Of a stretch of 64,000 bases of DNA, positions 1 to 11,349 are shown piece by piece (positions within the stretch are counted from its first letter, which is position 1; every line of letters starts with the position of its first letter). The notes beneath the pieces are model-generated. The model did no database searches and was not told the origin of the DNA. It saw only the letters and a list, made by a program, of their open reading frames with translations. The stretch covers positions 352,779 to 416,778 of the forward strand of contig MNCI01002657.1 of NCBI GenBank assembly GCA_015680685.1, read 5' to 3'. The DNA is from Gnetum montanum. Lineage: Eukaryota > Streptophyta > Gnetopsida > Gnetales > Gnetaceae. The translations under genes were made by a program, and so were the position numbers.

Positions 1-2009
1 CACCTAAATCCTGTTCGAGGACACTCGTTGGTGGTCGCTTCCCAAACGGTCGTCAACAGTTACCTTGAGGATAAGGTAACCTTTGGGGTGTTTGTTGTTG
101 GTTGAGTCATGGGTTAAGTGCATACACCATAGACTCTTGTAGATGTGAGATGATTGGACAAAATCCCTTAGGATGGTCATATTGGCAGATCTCACATCCA
201 CTGTCATCTTCTGTGTCCGATTCCACAACCTCATCGGAGATAGTAATTTTCCGCTTACCCTTATTATGTGCAGGGCCTGAATCTCTCTTCTTTGTCTTAC
301 CTTTGTTACTACTTCGTTCCTCCTTGGACTCCTCTACGATTTTCAAGACAGTTTCAAGTTTGGAGTCTAAGGAATCCCACAGTTGATCTACCTTAGTCAA
401 TACTTTTATTGTTAGCTTTTGAATCGGCAAGGTTTTTTTGTTCACCAACTCTTTGAGTGGTGACTCATCCTCCTCATCACAAAATTTCACTCCCTTATTT
501 TGAAGAGAGGGATCACAGTTATATTCTTCTACACTCTCGTTTTCATAGCTCCCCTTCTTCTTTGGCTACTTGTTCCAACAAGCGATGTATTTAATGGGAT
601 CTAAGTTCTGATAATCTCCCTTGGTCATAAGTCCCAAGGGTTCTCCTAGTTTCATACCTTAGCCCATCTATGATGTGGCAAAGTTGGTCCCGTTGTGCAT
701 AGCCATGGCCTAGGCAATGATGTAACAATGTGTAGTAGCGGCCCATGGCAGCATCCAAGGGTTCATGAGTACCTTGCTTCCATCCTTGGATCTTATTACA
801 CAAGTTAAACACTCTGGAGTACGTCTGATACTTATCGTTGAAGAGTTCTAACATTGTACTCCACCTCCTGATGGTTTCCAGCTCTAAGGACTGGTACCAA
901 CTCTCTGCTTCCTTAATGAGTATCCTGGGAAATAACTTTAGTTTTTGCCACTTGTTTTCTATGTTTTGCAAGGTGCAGGCATCGTGGAATGCCTATAAAT
1001 GATGCTGCAGATCAGTGTTGTATCCCCCTTCAAATTGTGGGATGTTGTTCATATCTAAGCATTTGATCCGACTATCTTTGAAATGCCTTATTGGGATTCT
1101 TACTACCTCCGTTATGTCAAACATACTTCGGGTGGCAAGTAGGGGCTCATCATGATCATCTCTTTCATGAAGTCTATGGTGTCTTCGTTGTTCCCTACTT
1201 TCCCTTCGTTCATGCCCTTATCCTCCCTCTCGACTCTCTCATCGAGGTCTCTCATTTTGCTTACCTTTATCCTCTCCATTATGCTCTTGATGATTGTACC
1301 CAGATGTGGAAGGAGAGGGTGAATGATGTGAAGAAGGGGAAGAAGAAGGAGAACCATCGTCATGATGATGTTTCTTACCTTCTTTTCTGTGGCTTCGGCC
1401 CTAATCATGATGATGATCTGAGTGCCCATCCTTGTCATGTGTTGTTGTTCCCTCTATGAACAGTTGGCGTTCACGAGGATTAGAACCAGGGTTATGTATC
1501 ATTGATCATAGGTTCTGATACCCAACCTCCTCACCATCGTTAGGAGGGGGAACATCATTTGATAGAGAACCCATTATAATGGGTTCATCATCTCTGATTT
1601 CACTTAGGACGTGCAGGACTTCTTTGCCCTTCAACAATGTATGTTGGCTCTCCTTCCTTGAGTCCCTCATACGTTGTGCAGCTGTAGGATAGTAATCCCT
1701 TGAGTCAAAATCTATTGCAACGTATTCAGCATAGAGTTGAGTCATGCCAATCTATGCCAAAGCACAAAGAAGCATGTTGGGGATTGCATGATCTAGAGGT
1801 AACACTATGTTACCTTGCAAATCTCTCCAGCGCATCTGTTCATCCTGATGGAGGATAAAAGTAAAGTTGGCAATATACTCATTGGGATGAGTATATGTTA
1901 ACCTATATTGTTGAGGAACTAGCAGATTTAGGTTATGTATTTTTGATTGTCAACTGTTCTTTGTATGATCCCTAGGTGGTGAATTGCTCTTGTGAGAAGA
2001 AGAAGACAT
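1..2009 (-). pseudogene. gag: gag of Athila-like copy A, decayed, continues off the left edge
   Basis: Gag makes the capsid and nucleocapsid proteins of the virus-like particle. The start ATG at 2009 opens a Ser-rich MSSSS start that copies B (13675) and C (22841) share. The first ~300 residues are charged and rich in His, Asp and Ser (HHHDDGSPSSSP-like run near 1390-1290). A retrotransposon gag domain follows at 971-591 (motifs AESWYQSL, LELFNDKYQTYS, LHHCLGHGYAQRDQL), then a lysine-rich stretch (490-230) and a zinc knuckle at 196-158 with the spacing C-X2-C-X3-H-X4-C. Stops and frame changes occur near 1740, 1500, 1090 and 590. There is no sign that the copy could make a full protein. Confidence 0.8.
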
Positions 2010-2132
2010 CTTGATTTAATTCGGTGTGCTAATTACCATTATATAAATTTTTCTTCTAATTAACCCGAAGGTTTGTTTAGGCTCCCAACGATATGAGTGA
2101 TGTCCTATGTTCTATTCAACGCATAAACACTT

Positions 2133-2152
2133 AGTCCCTGACAATGGTGCCA
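2133..2152 (-). promoter_or_regulatory. Primer binding site, copy A (tRNA-Asp type)
   Basis: The minus strand reads TGGCACCATTGTCAGGGACT directly after the LTR end and one spacer base. It differs by a few transitions from the tRNA-Asp-complementary site (TGGCGCCGTTGCCGGGGA) usual in Athila and many other plant Ty3 elements. The same place in B and C carries related sequences. Confidence 0.75.
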
Positions 2153-2153
2153 A

Positions 2154-2947
2154 TGATGAGTGGTGAGGTACCCCTACACTCAACCATACGAATACGAGTG
2201 TAACATGCGTGATCCGATTGAACTCCGCAGACTAAGTGCCTACACGCCCATGGAACACTTAGGGTTAATCATTTGTTTTCTTCCCAGACTTATAGTTGTC
2301 ACGGTGTATGGTGAAGTAAGTCTGAGGTATATGATTTTTATAGCTTTTTATGTTTTTGTCTCCTATGCTAACAAGGTGAAGGGTTGAGAAACTAATTGCT
2401 AACTCTAACTAATGAACTAAGTTTAAATTACCTAGCGTCAACATCCGTTCCCACTTACTGTACACACCCTGAACTGATGCAACCGTGGCTACCAAATACT
2501 AATCGTTGCTGGGATTACCACATGTAACGCACGTGCTCAAAGCAGTCGTACTGAGGCACTTCATTAGGAGAGAAGGGTTGAGAGGGATTTAATTCCTAAT
2601 AAAGCATTAAATGGAAAATAGTAAATAACAATAAATAAATCCTAATTAGCCTATTCCATGCACTGCAAGGTTTAACAAAAAAGCTCATCTTTATTACCAT
2701 ACACAAACTTGTGTTCAGGTATAATGTTTGCTCGAATAAAGATCTGTTCACTTTGGGACTCCTACTGTGGGCACATGGAAAATATTCCATCTCTAGAGTG
2801 ATCAATCTACCAAAGTTTCCCTACTGTCTAGGCTAGGATGATGAAACAAGGGAGAGCTACCTCTTATTTATAGATATGATGGTGCACTGCGATATCGCAG
2901 GGGAAGATGTGATATTGCGGCCCATGTGATATTGCATCCCATCAACA
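2154..2947 (-). repeat. 5' LTR of copy A (Athila-like)
   Basis: About 794 bp. The minus-strand start TGTTGATGGG is at 2947 and the end TCATCA is at 2154, one base before the primer site. The inner half aligns with the LTRs of copy B (13808 onward) and copy C (to 22680), for example the shared stretch about 'gaggtaccccta...caaccatac'. A TATA box lies at 2865-2872 and an AATAAA signal at 2690-2695. The outer boundary is inferred from a loose match with B and C; U3 would then be only about 75 bp. It carries GCGATATCGC-type palindromes at 2888-2935. Confidence 0.7.
2865..2872 (-). promoter_or_regulatory. TATA box in LTR of copy A
   Basis: The minus strand reads CTATAAATAAGAGG here, about 710 bp upstream of the end of the LTR. 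Copy C has the same box at nearly the same distance from its primer site (21942-21949), which supports a real LTR promoter. Confidence 0.6.
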
Positions 2948-3355
2948 GGTAAAAACTATGAAGGTAGAATAGAGAAATGATGGTAGGAAGAGAAAGAAGA
3001 GCAAAGGTGTGGAGGCAATAGTAGCTAGAGTAGAGGCCTAGCGGCAAGTTAAGGCATGGTGATGGAAGTGGTTATCCACATGGTAGGGGAAGAGGTTTAT
3101 ATACTTGTCTAGCCCCCTACTTTCTCATGTGGCTATGAGTGGCCTATGCCTTCTCATGCGAGTTGGCTGGCCATGACATAACATGATAGGCCATCACCAC
3201 GACCTGACTTGTTGTGACAGAGTGCTACAAGTTAGCATTGCAGCTAGTAGCTACATAGCTAGTGGCCACATCCTAACTCTAAAGGGTTTGGGCCAAGGCC
3301 TAATTTTTTAAAAATATATTTAATTTATATATATAAAGAAAATTATATTTAACAA

Positions 3356-3475
3356 TTGAGATTCTTGCCCTAGTGGTTAGCAAGACAAGTGTTAAATCAT
3401 CAGGTTATTGACATGGAGGTCATGATTTTAACTTCAAGCCTCAATTTTTATTAACTTGAAAAATAAAAATAAAAA
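3356..3475 (+). mobile_element. tRNA-derived SINE-like piece
   Basis: An A-box-like TAGTGGTTAG at 3371-3380 is followed about 40 bp later by GGTCATGATTTTAACTTCAAGCC (3418-3440), which looks like a degenerate B box with a small insertion. An A/T-rich tail of AAATA units ends at about 3475. This order (internal RNA polymerase III boxes, then an A-rich tail) is typical of plant SINEs. Family not recognised; chance similarity cannot be excluded. Confidence 0.4.
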
Positions 3476-5289
3476 TTTAACTTTAGTTTAATGATGTTTT
3501 AATTTTAATTAATGACATGTTTATTGAGAAATGTGATATCTCATGAACTGTGCATTTGATCAAGGTGAAATTGGTATCATTACAATCATCTCAAATGGCA
3601 CTACATGTTGGAATTAAGATACCTCCAATTTATTACATTGAAATTTTATAAAATTAGAAAAATATTATGAGTTAATATAAAATTAATTAGTTAATGATTT
3701 GTTAACTAAACTTCTCTATGGTGAACTGCACTTTTTTATTGATAATTAAGCCTCTTAACTACTACTCAGAATTGTTGATTTTTTCTATAAACCCAAAAGA
3801 AATATAAGTCTTTCTGCATATAATCCTCTTAAACTACATAGTTGTATGGATTTGTTTAGAAAATATTGATAGAATGGCTTCTCCCAAATAATCCAACCAA
3901 GCTTCTACAACCATCACAGGTAGTCGGGGTTCTCGTTTACATCAAAACAATGTTGTCGAGGATAATTATCTTGTATGTAGTTTACTTAATATTGAAGAGT
4001 TTAAGTATTTAAGAAATTCTAGGTTATTCAATTTTCTTGTTTTGTTTTTTAGTTTTAAAACTATTTTATGCAAGAATCCAATAAACATATGGCATAACTT
4101 ATACAATTTCAAGTTTAGTACTAGTTCAAAATTTTTTTATGTGTTGTGGTTACACCCATAGTCATAAAAACTATCTTAGGTTTTCATATCAAAAAAGATT
4201 CTTTTATGTTTGATTTATAATCCCTTAAATTCTAAGATTTCTAAAAAATGAAACTTATTAATTATGTAAACCCTTCTTTGGTTCCACAGAAGGATTTTTT
4301 TGAAGTAGACTTTAATGATAAAATAGAATTTTAGTTGTGCTTGATTATAGAGGGAAATGTTCTGTGGTGTCCTCATTATTCCTACATTTTTGCTTTTTTT
4401 ATTTTGTTACTTCAAGGTGCCAAGAATGGTAGGATGTTCAATTGGTTCCATTCTTGTTTTACCAAATAGTTTCTTCCCATGTAACTTATATATGTAATTA
4501 ATAGAACTCCTATGAAATCATATGCCATTTGGTATGTTCCCTTATTCATGATCCAAATTTTTAGTTATAATGTCCTAATAATGGTTTTACCCACTATGAC
4601 CCTATTCATACCCCAATTTCCTTAAGCATGAGAGTGTTATAAGAGCCCAAATTAAAGGTTTAAGGAAAGGTCAAGAAACACTTGAACAAGATCATAATCT
4701 AGAAATGATAGATGTGTTATATAATATATTTTTTTACTTTTCTTATTTATAATTATTTATTTACATTATATTTCATGTGCTAGTGAACTCTGCACTATAG
4801 ACTAATTTTGGAGGTGACACTAGAGAAGGAAGTTCAAGGTAAGAAGAAGCAATGAAACCAAGTTTCAAGGTTCACTTTTATTAGAATTTGTTATTTTTAA
4901 CTTAAAATTTATTATTACCCTAATTGACTGGAATTTGTGCACTAACAAAGCATCAAGTGGTATATAGAAAGAAACGGAATTAGAGGTAAATTCAAATTGT
5001 TAATTAGGTTTTAAATACTAATCTTTTGATGCACTTCTGACATTGCAGCTTTTGTATCTTTCTTGGGGGTGGAATTTCTTTATTTAAGACCTTGATAAAA
5101 AAGGATATAATTTCCCTTATAAGTCTGGGTTAGAGCAAACTTGAACTCCACCACCAAAGTCTTCCCAGGTAAAATCTTCTTGGGTGACTCTAATCAATAT
5201 ACTATGATCATAATCCCTTCTTTGGATCCATTTCTATTAGTGCAAGCCCCTATATTATGATTAAGAATTCATCTTACTCTTTTGGACAA

Positions 5290-5540
5290 ATGGTAGCTAT
5301 TGTTGAGGAAGAAGTAGTTCTTCTTCATTGTCTTAGAGATTGACTCACTAAGAACACCCCTCATTCAATTCTTGAAGAGTTGTACATTCTAGAGGAACCT
5401 AGGTGTTGCAAATTCAAAAGTGATTTTGAGTTGGTATAATTTGATGACACATCAGCACTTTGGGAAGTTCTCAAGGATTCTCTAGGAGTCACTAAAAAAC
5501 TTAAATAGATTCTAGGTGAACTAGAGAGTTCTACTTGATT
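5290..5540 (+). pseudogene. unidentified coding remnant
   Basis: One plus-strand frame stays readable for about 80 codons with three stops. It has a coding-like composition including EELYILEEPRCCKFKSDFELV-type residues and a second run SALWEVLKDSLGVTKKLK. I do not recognise the protein. A gag remnant of the element whose LTR lies at 6097 is possible, but that element is on the other strand. A chance frame is also possible. Confidence 0.2.
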
Positions 5541-6082
5541 CATCATTCATTTTTTGAACTATGAATATCTTCTTTAGATTGAAAATAACTGGCTTCATCT
5601 AAGAAAAGAATTCTTATTATTTTTATCATTTTAAATTCTCTTTTTTCTTCTACTTACTTTCCTTATCTTATGCATGTAGAGGAAGGAGAAAGAGTGAAAG
5701 AAAGATAGGGTGCAACATTCTACATTGGTTAACTTATTTTAAGTAGAACCTATAGAAGTTGATGAGGCAAAGACCATTGCCAAGAGTAGCACAATGCACA
5801 TTCACTAACTTTGCAATTGCTTGGTTGGGTATTGAGCTCTATTGGAGAATAATGATGCCACTAGGGAGGAATGGGTAGCTCAGGAAAAAGTGGCCAAAGA
5901 TCTCATTTAATATTTTGAGATAGAATGTTAATCCATGCCTATGTTATCCTTTGTTATTCATGTTTTCTCTTTTTCATGTTCTATTCTCTTTATTGATGTA
6001 CTTCATTTCTTTTTATTCATGAAAAGACATAACTTTTACTCTTTTTCTTTCAAATCCACTTTTGCCTCTTCAACTGTGGTAA

Positions 6083-6180
6083 GCTTTGATACCAAATGTG
6101 ATATCCCATTCAAGGGTGTTGATGAGTAGCGAGGGCCCCATGACAAAAAGCAAACCTTCGGTAGCGGGAAGATGGAAAAG
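6083..6180 (-). mobile_element. LTR / primer-site junction of an initiator-Met-primed LTR retrotransposon
   Basis: On the minus strand an LTR end GGGATATCACA (plus position 6097) is followed by TTTGGTATCAAAGC (to 6083). That matches the usual plant junction of LTR end plus initiator-tRNA-Met primer site TGGTATCAGAGC. The LTR would run from 6097 to higher coordinates and the interior to lower ones. I could not find the other LTR or clear coding domains, so only the junction is annotated. Copia-type and chromovirus-type elements both use this primer. Confidence 0.55.
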
Positions 6181-7579
6181 ATAAGGAATAAGAAGGATAG
6201 AGAAAAAGTAACAACGATGATGCCAGTAAAGTGGATGTCATGGATGGGGATGAAACAAAAAATTTTTGATTGTAGGAAATGTTTAAGGGAAAGAAGTTAA
6301 CAAGTGCACTAAAAAGGAATGCCAATGGGTCCTTCCCAAAGAAGGCACATGCCTTTGATGCCCTGACAGACCCACAAACCAAAGAGTCCATAGGCTCTAG
6401 GAATGTCATTTGGAAGCAAGAGTTAAAAACTTACCCATAAGAAATTACCAAGGAAAAAAAATGCATCAACCAAGATACAAACTAATGAGAAAACTAGACG
6501 AGGTAAAAAATGGAAAAGAAAGGTGGATATGAGGGAATGGAATGGAAACCCAAGAACAAGGTTGTGTAAAGTCCCTTGTGTATGTTTTATGGTTAATGTG
6601 AAAAAGTATAACTCATTCCAAATCTAGGCTCAAAAAACCACATTCAGTGACCTCACATCAACACATTTGACTAGCCTATCCTCTTGAAGTAACAAGAATG
6701 CCTCTACAAAAAGTCACCACCATTCCAAGGATAGCGATATGGAGAATCAGGAAGCAAGAAAGGGCCTTAGTTAGAGGGAACCTTCAGGCATGGGTGGTAT
6801 GTCTTTCTAGTGCCATAACCAGTGCGTGTAGCCCAAATTCTTTATTGTGTCTAAGGGGTATGCTTTGAATTCTCACTATTTTTTTGTGTGTTTGTTGCAT
6901 GAGAACCACATCATGCAAAGACTTATTTTTATGTACTCAACTTTTGATGATTTGATGAATGGTCAGAATGGAAGAAAACCCAAGGAAAAAGCATCCAAGC
7001 ACTCAAGAAAATAGCCAGCACAACTGCATCAAATCCCCTTGAAGTCACACCCTTTTCATCCTTTTTATCCTTCCTTAGTTTGAGAAATACCTAGCCACTA
7101 TATCGTTAACAATTTTATTAAAAAGGGACTTGTACAGTTCCAAGCCAAGGGAGACCATAGGATTTTATGGATATATGAATGGCATGGACTCATTGCCTGT
7201 TCAATCAAAAGAACCATACCTTAATATCAACATCATACTTCAAAGGTAAAAGCCAAACATTAGCAGTCAATAAAGTATTATTCATGCCACCATCATGAAC
7301 ACTTATTGGGTGACGAACAAAATAAAGTAACCACACAAAAAAATGGTAAAAATATGAATGATGGTGTACAAAAAAAAGAAAGATTAAAGAAATGTAAAAA
7401 ATAAAAATGTGTAAAACAAAAACTTAGAAAGAACTGAGGGCCTTCAATGATTAGTAGAGGTGGCCATCTCCCCCATGACTGAGTTGGAAGGAGTAAATCC
7501 GAGATAATGAGCAAGTTTGCCCACCTATAGAGGTAGCATATGTTATGGCTGTCCTAAACTCATGGAAAGGTTTTGTTTA
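6181..7579. other. Non-coding stretch: probable LTR and 3' untranslated DNA
   Basis: This lies between the LTR junction at 6097 and the end of the copy B polyprotein (7580). Only the first ~110 bp next to 7580 can be matched, to the same place after the integrase of copy C (46800-46902). The rest has no recognised domain, tandem array or RNA gene. Confidence 0.4.
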
Positions 7580-8660
7580 TTACACGTTGACTAATAGTCT
7601 CTTATCTGGGCTCTTAGGTTTATATATGGTCATGACCCCTGAAGGAAAAGTCACATAGATAATGTAAGGTCCTTCCCACAGTGTTTGAAATTTGGTACGT
7701 TGTGATACATGTGTGGGGTTCCAATAGAGAACCTTATCTCCTAGTTGATACTTAACCTTCCTAGTTCTTAGGTCATGACGTTGTTTATTAAATGCCTTGT
7801 GCAACTCATTAGATGACAGGGTAGCTAGTTGGTTCTCATCTAGCAAGTCAAGAGTCAGCAACCTTTATTTTTGTGCTAGATCAAGGTTAAGGTTGAGGTC
7901 ACATGTCATGGCTAGTGTATGGAGCTTAGTTTGGATATATAGCATTAGAAGTTTTGCATACACTAACTCGTAGGCTGAGTAGCTTATAGGGAGTTTCCAT
8001 GTGAAGCGGTATGCCCAAAGAGAATCATTCAGTTTAGTGCTCCAGCCTTGCCTATATGTGCTAATGGTTCTGGTCAGTATCTTAGTAATCTCCCTGTTGG
8101 TGACCTTTGCTTAACCATTCGCTTGGGGGGTGGTATGGTGTAGTTAATTTGTGCTCAACCCCTAAGTGTTACATTAACTTCTAAAAATTTGCACCTGTGA
8201 AGTGTGTTCCATTGTCTGAGATAAGTGCAAGTGACACACCAAACCTATTGATGACTTGTTATTGAACAAATCGTGTAGCTATAGACGATGTGTAATCTTT
8301 AACAGCAGTTGCTTTAGCCCATTTTTTTAAGTAGTCTACGGCAACTACAATGTAAGAGTTTTCATTAGACATTGATGTAATGGACCCCATGAAATCAATT
8401 CCCCAAATGTCAAAGGATTTTAGTGGTTGAATCCATTGTTGCGGACCCTGCATTCTAGCAGTCATTCCCTCATCACATTGACAGCGCTCACAAGATTGGA
8501 TGAATTGATGGGTGTCCTTGAACAAGGTAGGCCAATAATACCTTGCAAGTAGGATCTTGATGGTCATTCATGTCCCAACATAATGATCCCATAAGGGCCC
8601 TCATGAGAATCTTGGAGAACTCTTAGTTGATCTCTATTGGGAACACACCATCGAACCAAG
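7580..8660 (-). pseudogene. integrase of copy B
   Basis: Integrase inserts the cDNA into the genome. A degenerate H-H-C-C zinc-binding domain lies at about 8620-8478 (ends SCERCQ). The catalytic core starts with FDIWGIDFMG (first Asp, about 8410) and continues with SDNGTHFTG (second Asp, about 8200). The C-terminal part at 7861-7580 carries LGDKVLYWNPTH and LWEGPYIIY, and ends RLLVNV followed by a stop at 7580. No chromodomain is seen, in line with the Athila (non-chromovirus) branch. Copy C has E1 inserted within the counterpart of residues LLDENQLA (about 7840). Confidence 0.85.
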
Positions 8661-8879
8661 CCATCGAGACATACTTTGTAAAGTTGTCCATTGATCTCCT
8701 TAAAGTACTTGGCTCTATGAAGAAACTGTTATTTCTTCTTAAGGTCTAACTCTTGTGTTGTTTTTTGGGTAAGGAGATAGGTAAGAATGCTACTGTACTA
8801 GTTTGTCTCTGTGGGTGATTGGTTACTCACTACACTGGAAAAGAGGAACTCATCAGGGAAATGATCAAAAATTGGATAC

Positions 8880-9420
8880 TCATCCTCCTTGCTATCCCAG
8901 CGCAACAAAGATAAATGATTAGAAACTATATTCTTGTTCCTTTATGATTGATCATTGTTAAATCAAAATCATATAGGATTACTAGCCATCGTATAATACG
9001 AGGGCTTACCATTGGCTTATTCATGAGGAACCAGATTGCACTATTATATGTGTGTATGAATACTTTGTTCTGCAATGTATAGTGTCTAAATGTTTCTAGT
9101 GCAAACACTAAAGCCATTAATTATTTTTCTATAGTAGTGTAGTTAAGTTGTGCACTGGCTATACTTTTACTTGCACAATGGATGTAATAAGGGTGTTTCT
9201 GGGCATCTAACTATGTAAGCATGGCTCCTAAGGCATAGTTGGATGCATCAATCATGACATGAAATGGTTTGGACTAGTTAGGAGCTTGTAGAATGGGTGT
9301 TTCTACTAGCTTTTATTTCAGAGTTTGGAAAGCTAGTTCGCATTCCCTGGTCCACTCAAAGGGTATGTCCTTTTTCGTTAACTCTACCAATGGTTTGGCA
9401 ATCTTCAAAAAGTTCTCTAT
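8880..9420 (-). pseudogene. RNase H of copy B
   Basis: The RNase H domain of Ty3/gypsy pol removes RNA from the RNA-DNA hybrid. After the RT thumb, a segment with the .PFEWT.EC..AF..L pattern (about 9390-9330) and a later region at 9117-8926 (LVFALETFRHYTLQNKVFIHT, KPMVSPRIIRWLVIL) match the conserved second half of the domain. Copy C has the same region at 26420-26885. Stops interrupt it near 9120 and 9240. Confidence 0.75.
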
Positions 9421-9449
9421 GAATATCCTATAGTAGCTAGTGTGTCCAA

Positions 9450-10557
9450 GGAATGACTAAATGTCTTTGATAGTTTTCAATTGATGGGTAATTCCTTGGA
9501 TGAATTTGATTTTTTCAAGGTCTACCTCTATCCCTGCATGTGAGATTTTATGCCCAAGTACTATGCCTTTTTGGACCATCAAATGGATTTTTTGCCAATT
9601 GAGCCTCAAATTAGTTTCTACACATCTTTTTAGCACTTGTTCTAATCGGTCCAAGGCTTGATCAAAACTTGCTCCATAAGTGGAGAAGTCATCCATAAAG
9701 ACTTCCACACCATTTTCTATCTGCTGCTAGAATATGCTTAGAACTAAGCATTGAAATGTTGCAAGGGCATTACACAAGCCAAATGACATTCGTTTTTATG
9801 AAAACATTCCCCAAGAGCTGGTGAACATAGTTTTGGCTTAGTATTTTGGGGCTATTTGTATTTGGTTGTATTTGCTATATCCATCCAGAAAACTATAATA
9901 GTGATGCCTTGTGATTGTGTTTAAGAGTTGGTCAACAAATGTCAACAAAAAGTGATCTTTGAATGTTGCCATGTTTAGTAGCCTAAAATCTATGCACACC
10001 CTCCATTTACCTCCCTTTTTAAGCACCATTACTAAGGGGCTAATCCATTCGCTATTAGCAATGGGGTATATGAACCCATTCTTTAGAAGCTGTTCAATTT
10101 CTTCTTTTACTACTTGCTTCAACTTTGGGTTCAATCGTCTCTATGGCTGTTTTTGAGGCTTCATGGAGGAGTCAATGTAAATCCTATGCTGGCATATCCT
10201 AGGATCTATTCCAGTTAATTTCAAAAATGACCAAGCAAAGGCTTTTGACCACTTTTTTATTACCTTTAGTAGACTTTCTTTTTGTTGTGGAGTAAGTTTT
10301 GCATTGATGATTACCAATTTTTCATTCTTAAGGAATGTGTATTCCATACCGGTGGGCAATGGTTTTAGCTCTAGGGGCTCTTGTTTAAATTTCTTAGGAA
10401 TTTCCAACTTCCCCCAGTTGATGTTTTCTAAGTTAGGACTTGAAAGTTGGCAATGGACTTGCTCTAATGCATCTATGCTATCTATGTAAGTGCAAGTCAA
10501 ACCCTCAGTGAGTTCCATGCATATAAGTGAGCTACTTTCTTGATCAGTTGTCAGCAA
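9450..10557 (-). pseudogene. reverse transcriptase of copy B
   Basis: Ty3/gypsy reverse transcriptase. A linker (10557-10141) leads into the RT domain at 10134. Palm and finger motifs follow in order: LLKNGFIYPIANSEWISPLV, GGKWRVCIDFRLLN, the DGYSKYNQI box, then after a stop-rich gap of about 40 codons the catalytic VFMDDFS (FMDD at about 9699-9688) and GIVLGHKIS. Two of the three catalytic aspartates are the DD of FMDD. The MSFGLCNA-type primer grip is partly readable in the broken segment (about 9800-9780). Length and order match Athila RT. Not functional because of stops. Confidence 0.85.
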
Positions 10558-10559
10558 CT

Positions 10560-11300
10560 GGGTGTCTTCTTGTCCTATGGCTGCTACATATAGGCATCTT
10601 TGTATGTTGATTGTTTGTGCACATCGATTTCATGCAGGCAATGTTAAACTTTGCACAACCCATGATCTCTGCACGCAATTGCACCTTGTGTCATTGTATG
10701 TGATGCATGGAACCTTCTTCTTCTTGATCTTTCCAAAAGTATTTTCCTTAGATATTTCTAGGGAAAGATCTTGGATTTCTAAGCATGCATTGATAGTGCT
10801 CAGCTATGCCCTTCCCATTATGATTGGGAAGTTCTCCTTATTGTTCTTCACTTGAATCACCAAGAAGTTAGCTAGATATGACCACTCATAGACAGTGGTA
10901 ATAATGTCCTCCACTAATCCCAAGGGAATAGTGATGGACTGGTCAGCCAACTCTAAGTGGATGTTGCTCTTTTTTAATGGAGGTAGGTTCTAGCCATTGT
11001 ACATTTCTTGGGATATTAGGTTGATATTGGAACCTAAATCCAAAAGAGCTTAGCATGGCTCATTCCCAGTGATTTGTAGATATATTAGGGGACTCCCAAG
11101 ATCAGAGAATTTCCTAGGAAGGTGGCCAACTTTGATCCAATCAGTAACGACATGTGTTAACATGAACGTATGCATTGAATGTGGTGTTAAGTTTGAAAGG
11201 GGTTTTGAAGCTTTATTTGATATAGAGACATCCAAAGACTCAGCCACTTGGGGTTGCAAAGGCTTGGTTGGACTGTTCGTTTTGAAGAAAGGTCTTTTTT
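10560..11300 (-). pseudogene. aspartic protease region of copy B
   Basis: Retropepsin that would cut the Gag-Pol polyprotein. After an SNLTPHSMHTFMLTHVV segment (about 11180-11150) the minus strand reads a retropepsin active-site region with DLGSN near 11040-11020 and, about 110 residues later, the FPIIMGRA flap-end motif near 10800. The DLG(A/S)S form of the active site is characteristic of Athila proteases. A stop lies a few codons before the active site. Confidence 0.75.
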
Positions 11301-11349
11301 TCATACGGTTGTCAGAACCAATAGTAGGTTAAGGATTAACAACCCTTGT

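Larger units (their letters stand above)
1..2947 (-). mobile_element. Athila-like Ty3/gypsy retrotransposon, copy A (5' part, truncated by window edge)
   Basis: Seen: reading the minus strand from 2947 down there is an LTR, a tRNA-Asp-type primer site and a gag frame that leaves the window at position 1. Copies B and C share the same order and the same gag start, and their reverse transcriptase and protease motifs are of the Athila type (DLGSS/DLGSN protease, FMDD polymerase box). The rest of copy A lies to the left of the window. The frame holds several stops and shifts, so this is a decayed copy. The family assignment rests on similarity to B and C, since no pol sequence of A is visible here. 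Confidence 0.85.
2948..6096. other. AT-rich spacer between copy A and the next LTR remnant
   Basis: No gene is recognised. A minus-strand TATATAAA lies at 3104-3097, followed on that strand by a pyrimidine-rich leader down to 2950, so copy A appears to sit about 150 bp downstream of an older promoter. A SINE-like piece at 3356-3475 and a coding remnant at 5290-5540 are listed separately. The rest is AT-rich and full of stops in all frames. Part of it could be the 3' region of copy B, which has no 3' LTR of its own in the window. Confidence 0.5.

Noticed and set aside
1112-1438. Minus-strand frame rich in Met, Ile and Leu in copy A
   Set aside because: Out-of-frame reading of the charged His/Asp-rich gag region; the frame with HHHDDGSPSSSP agrees with copies B and C.
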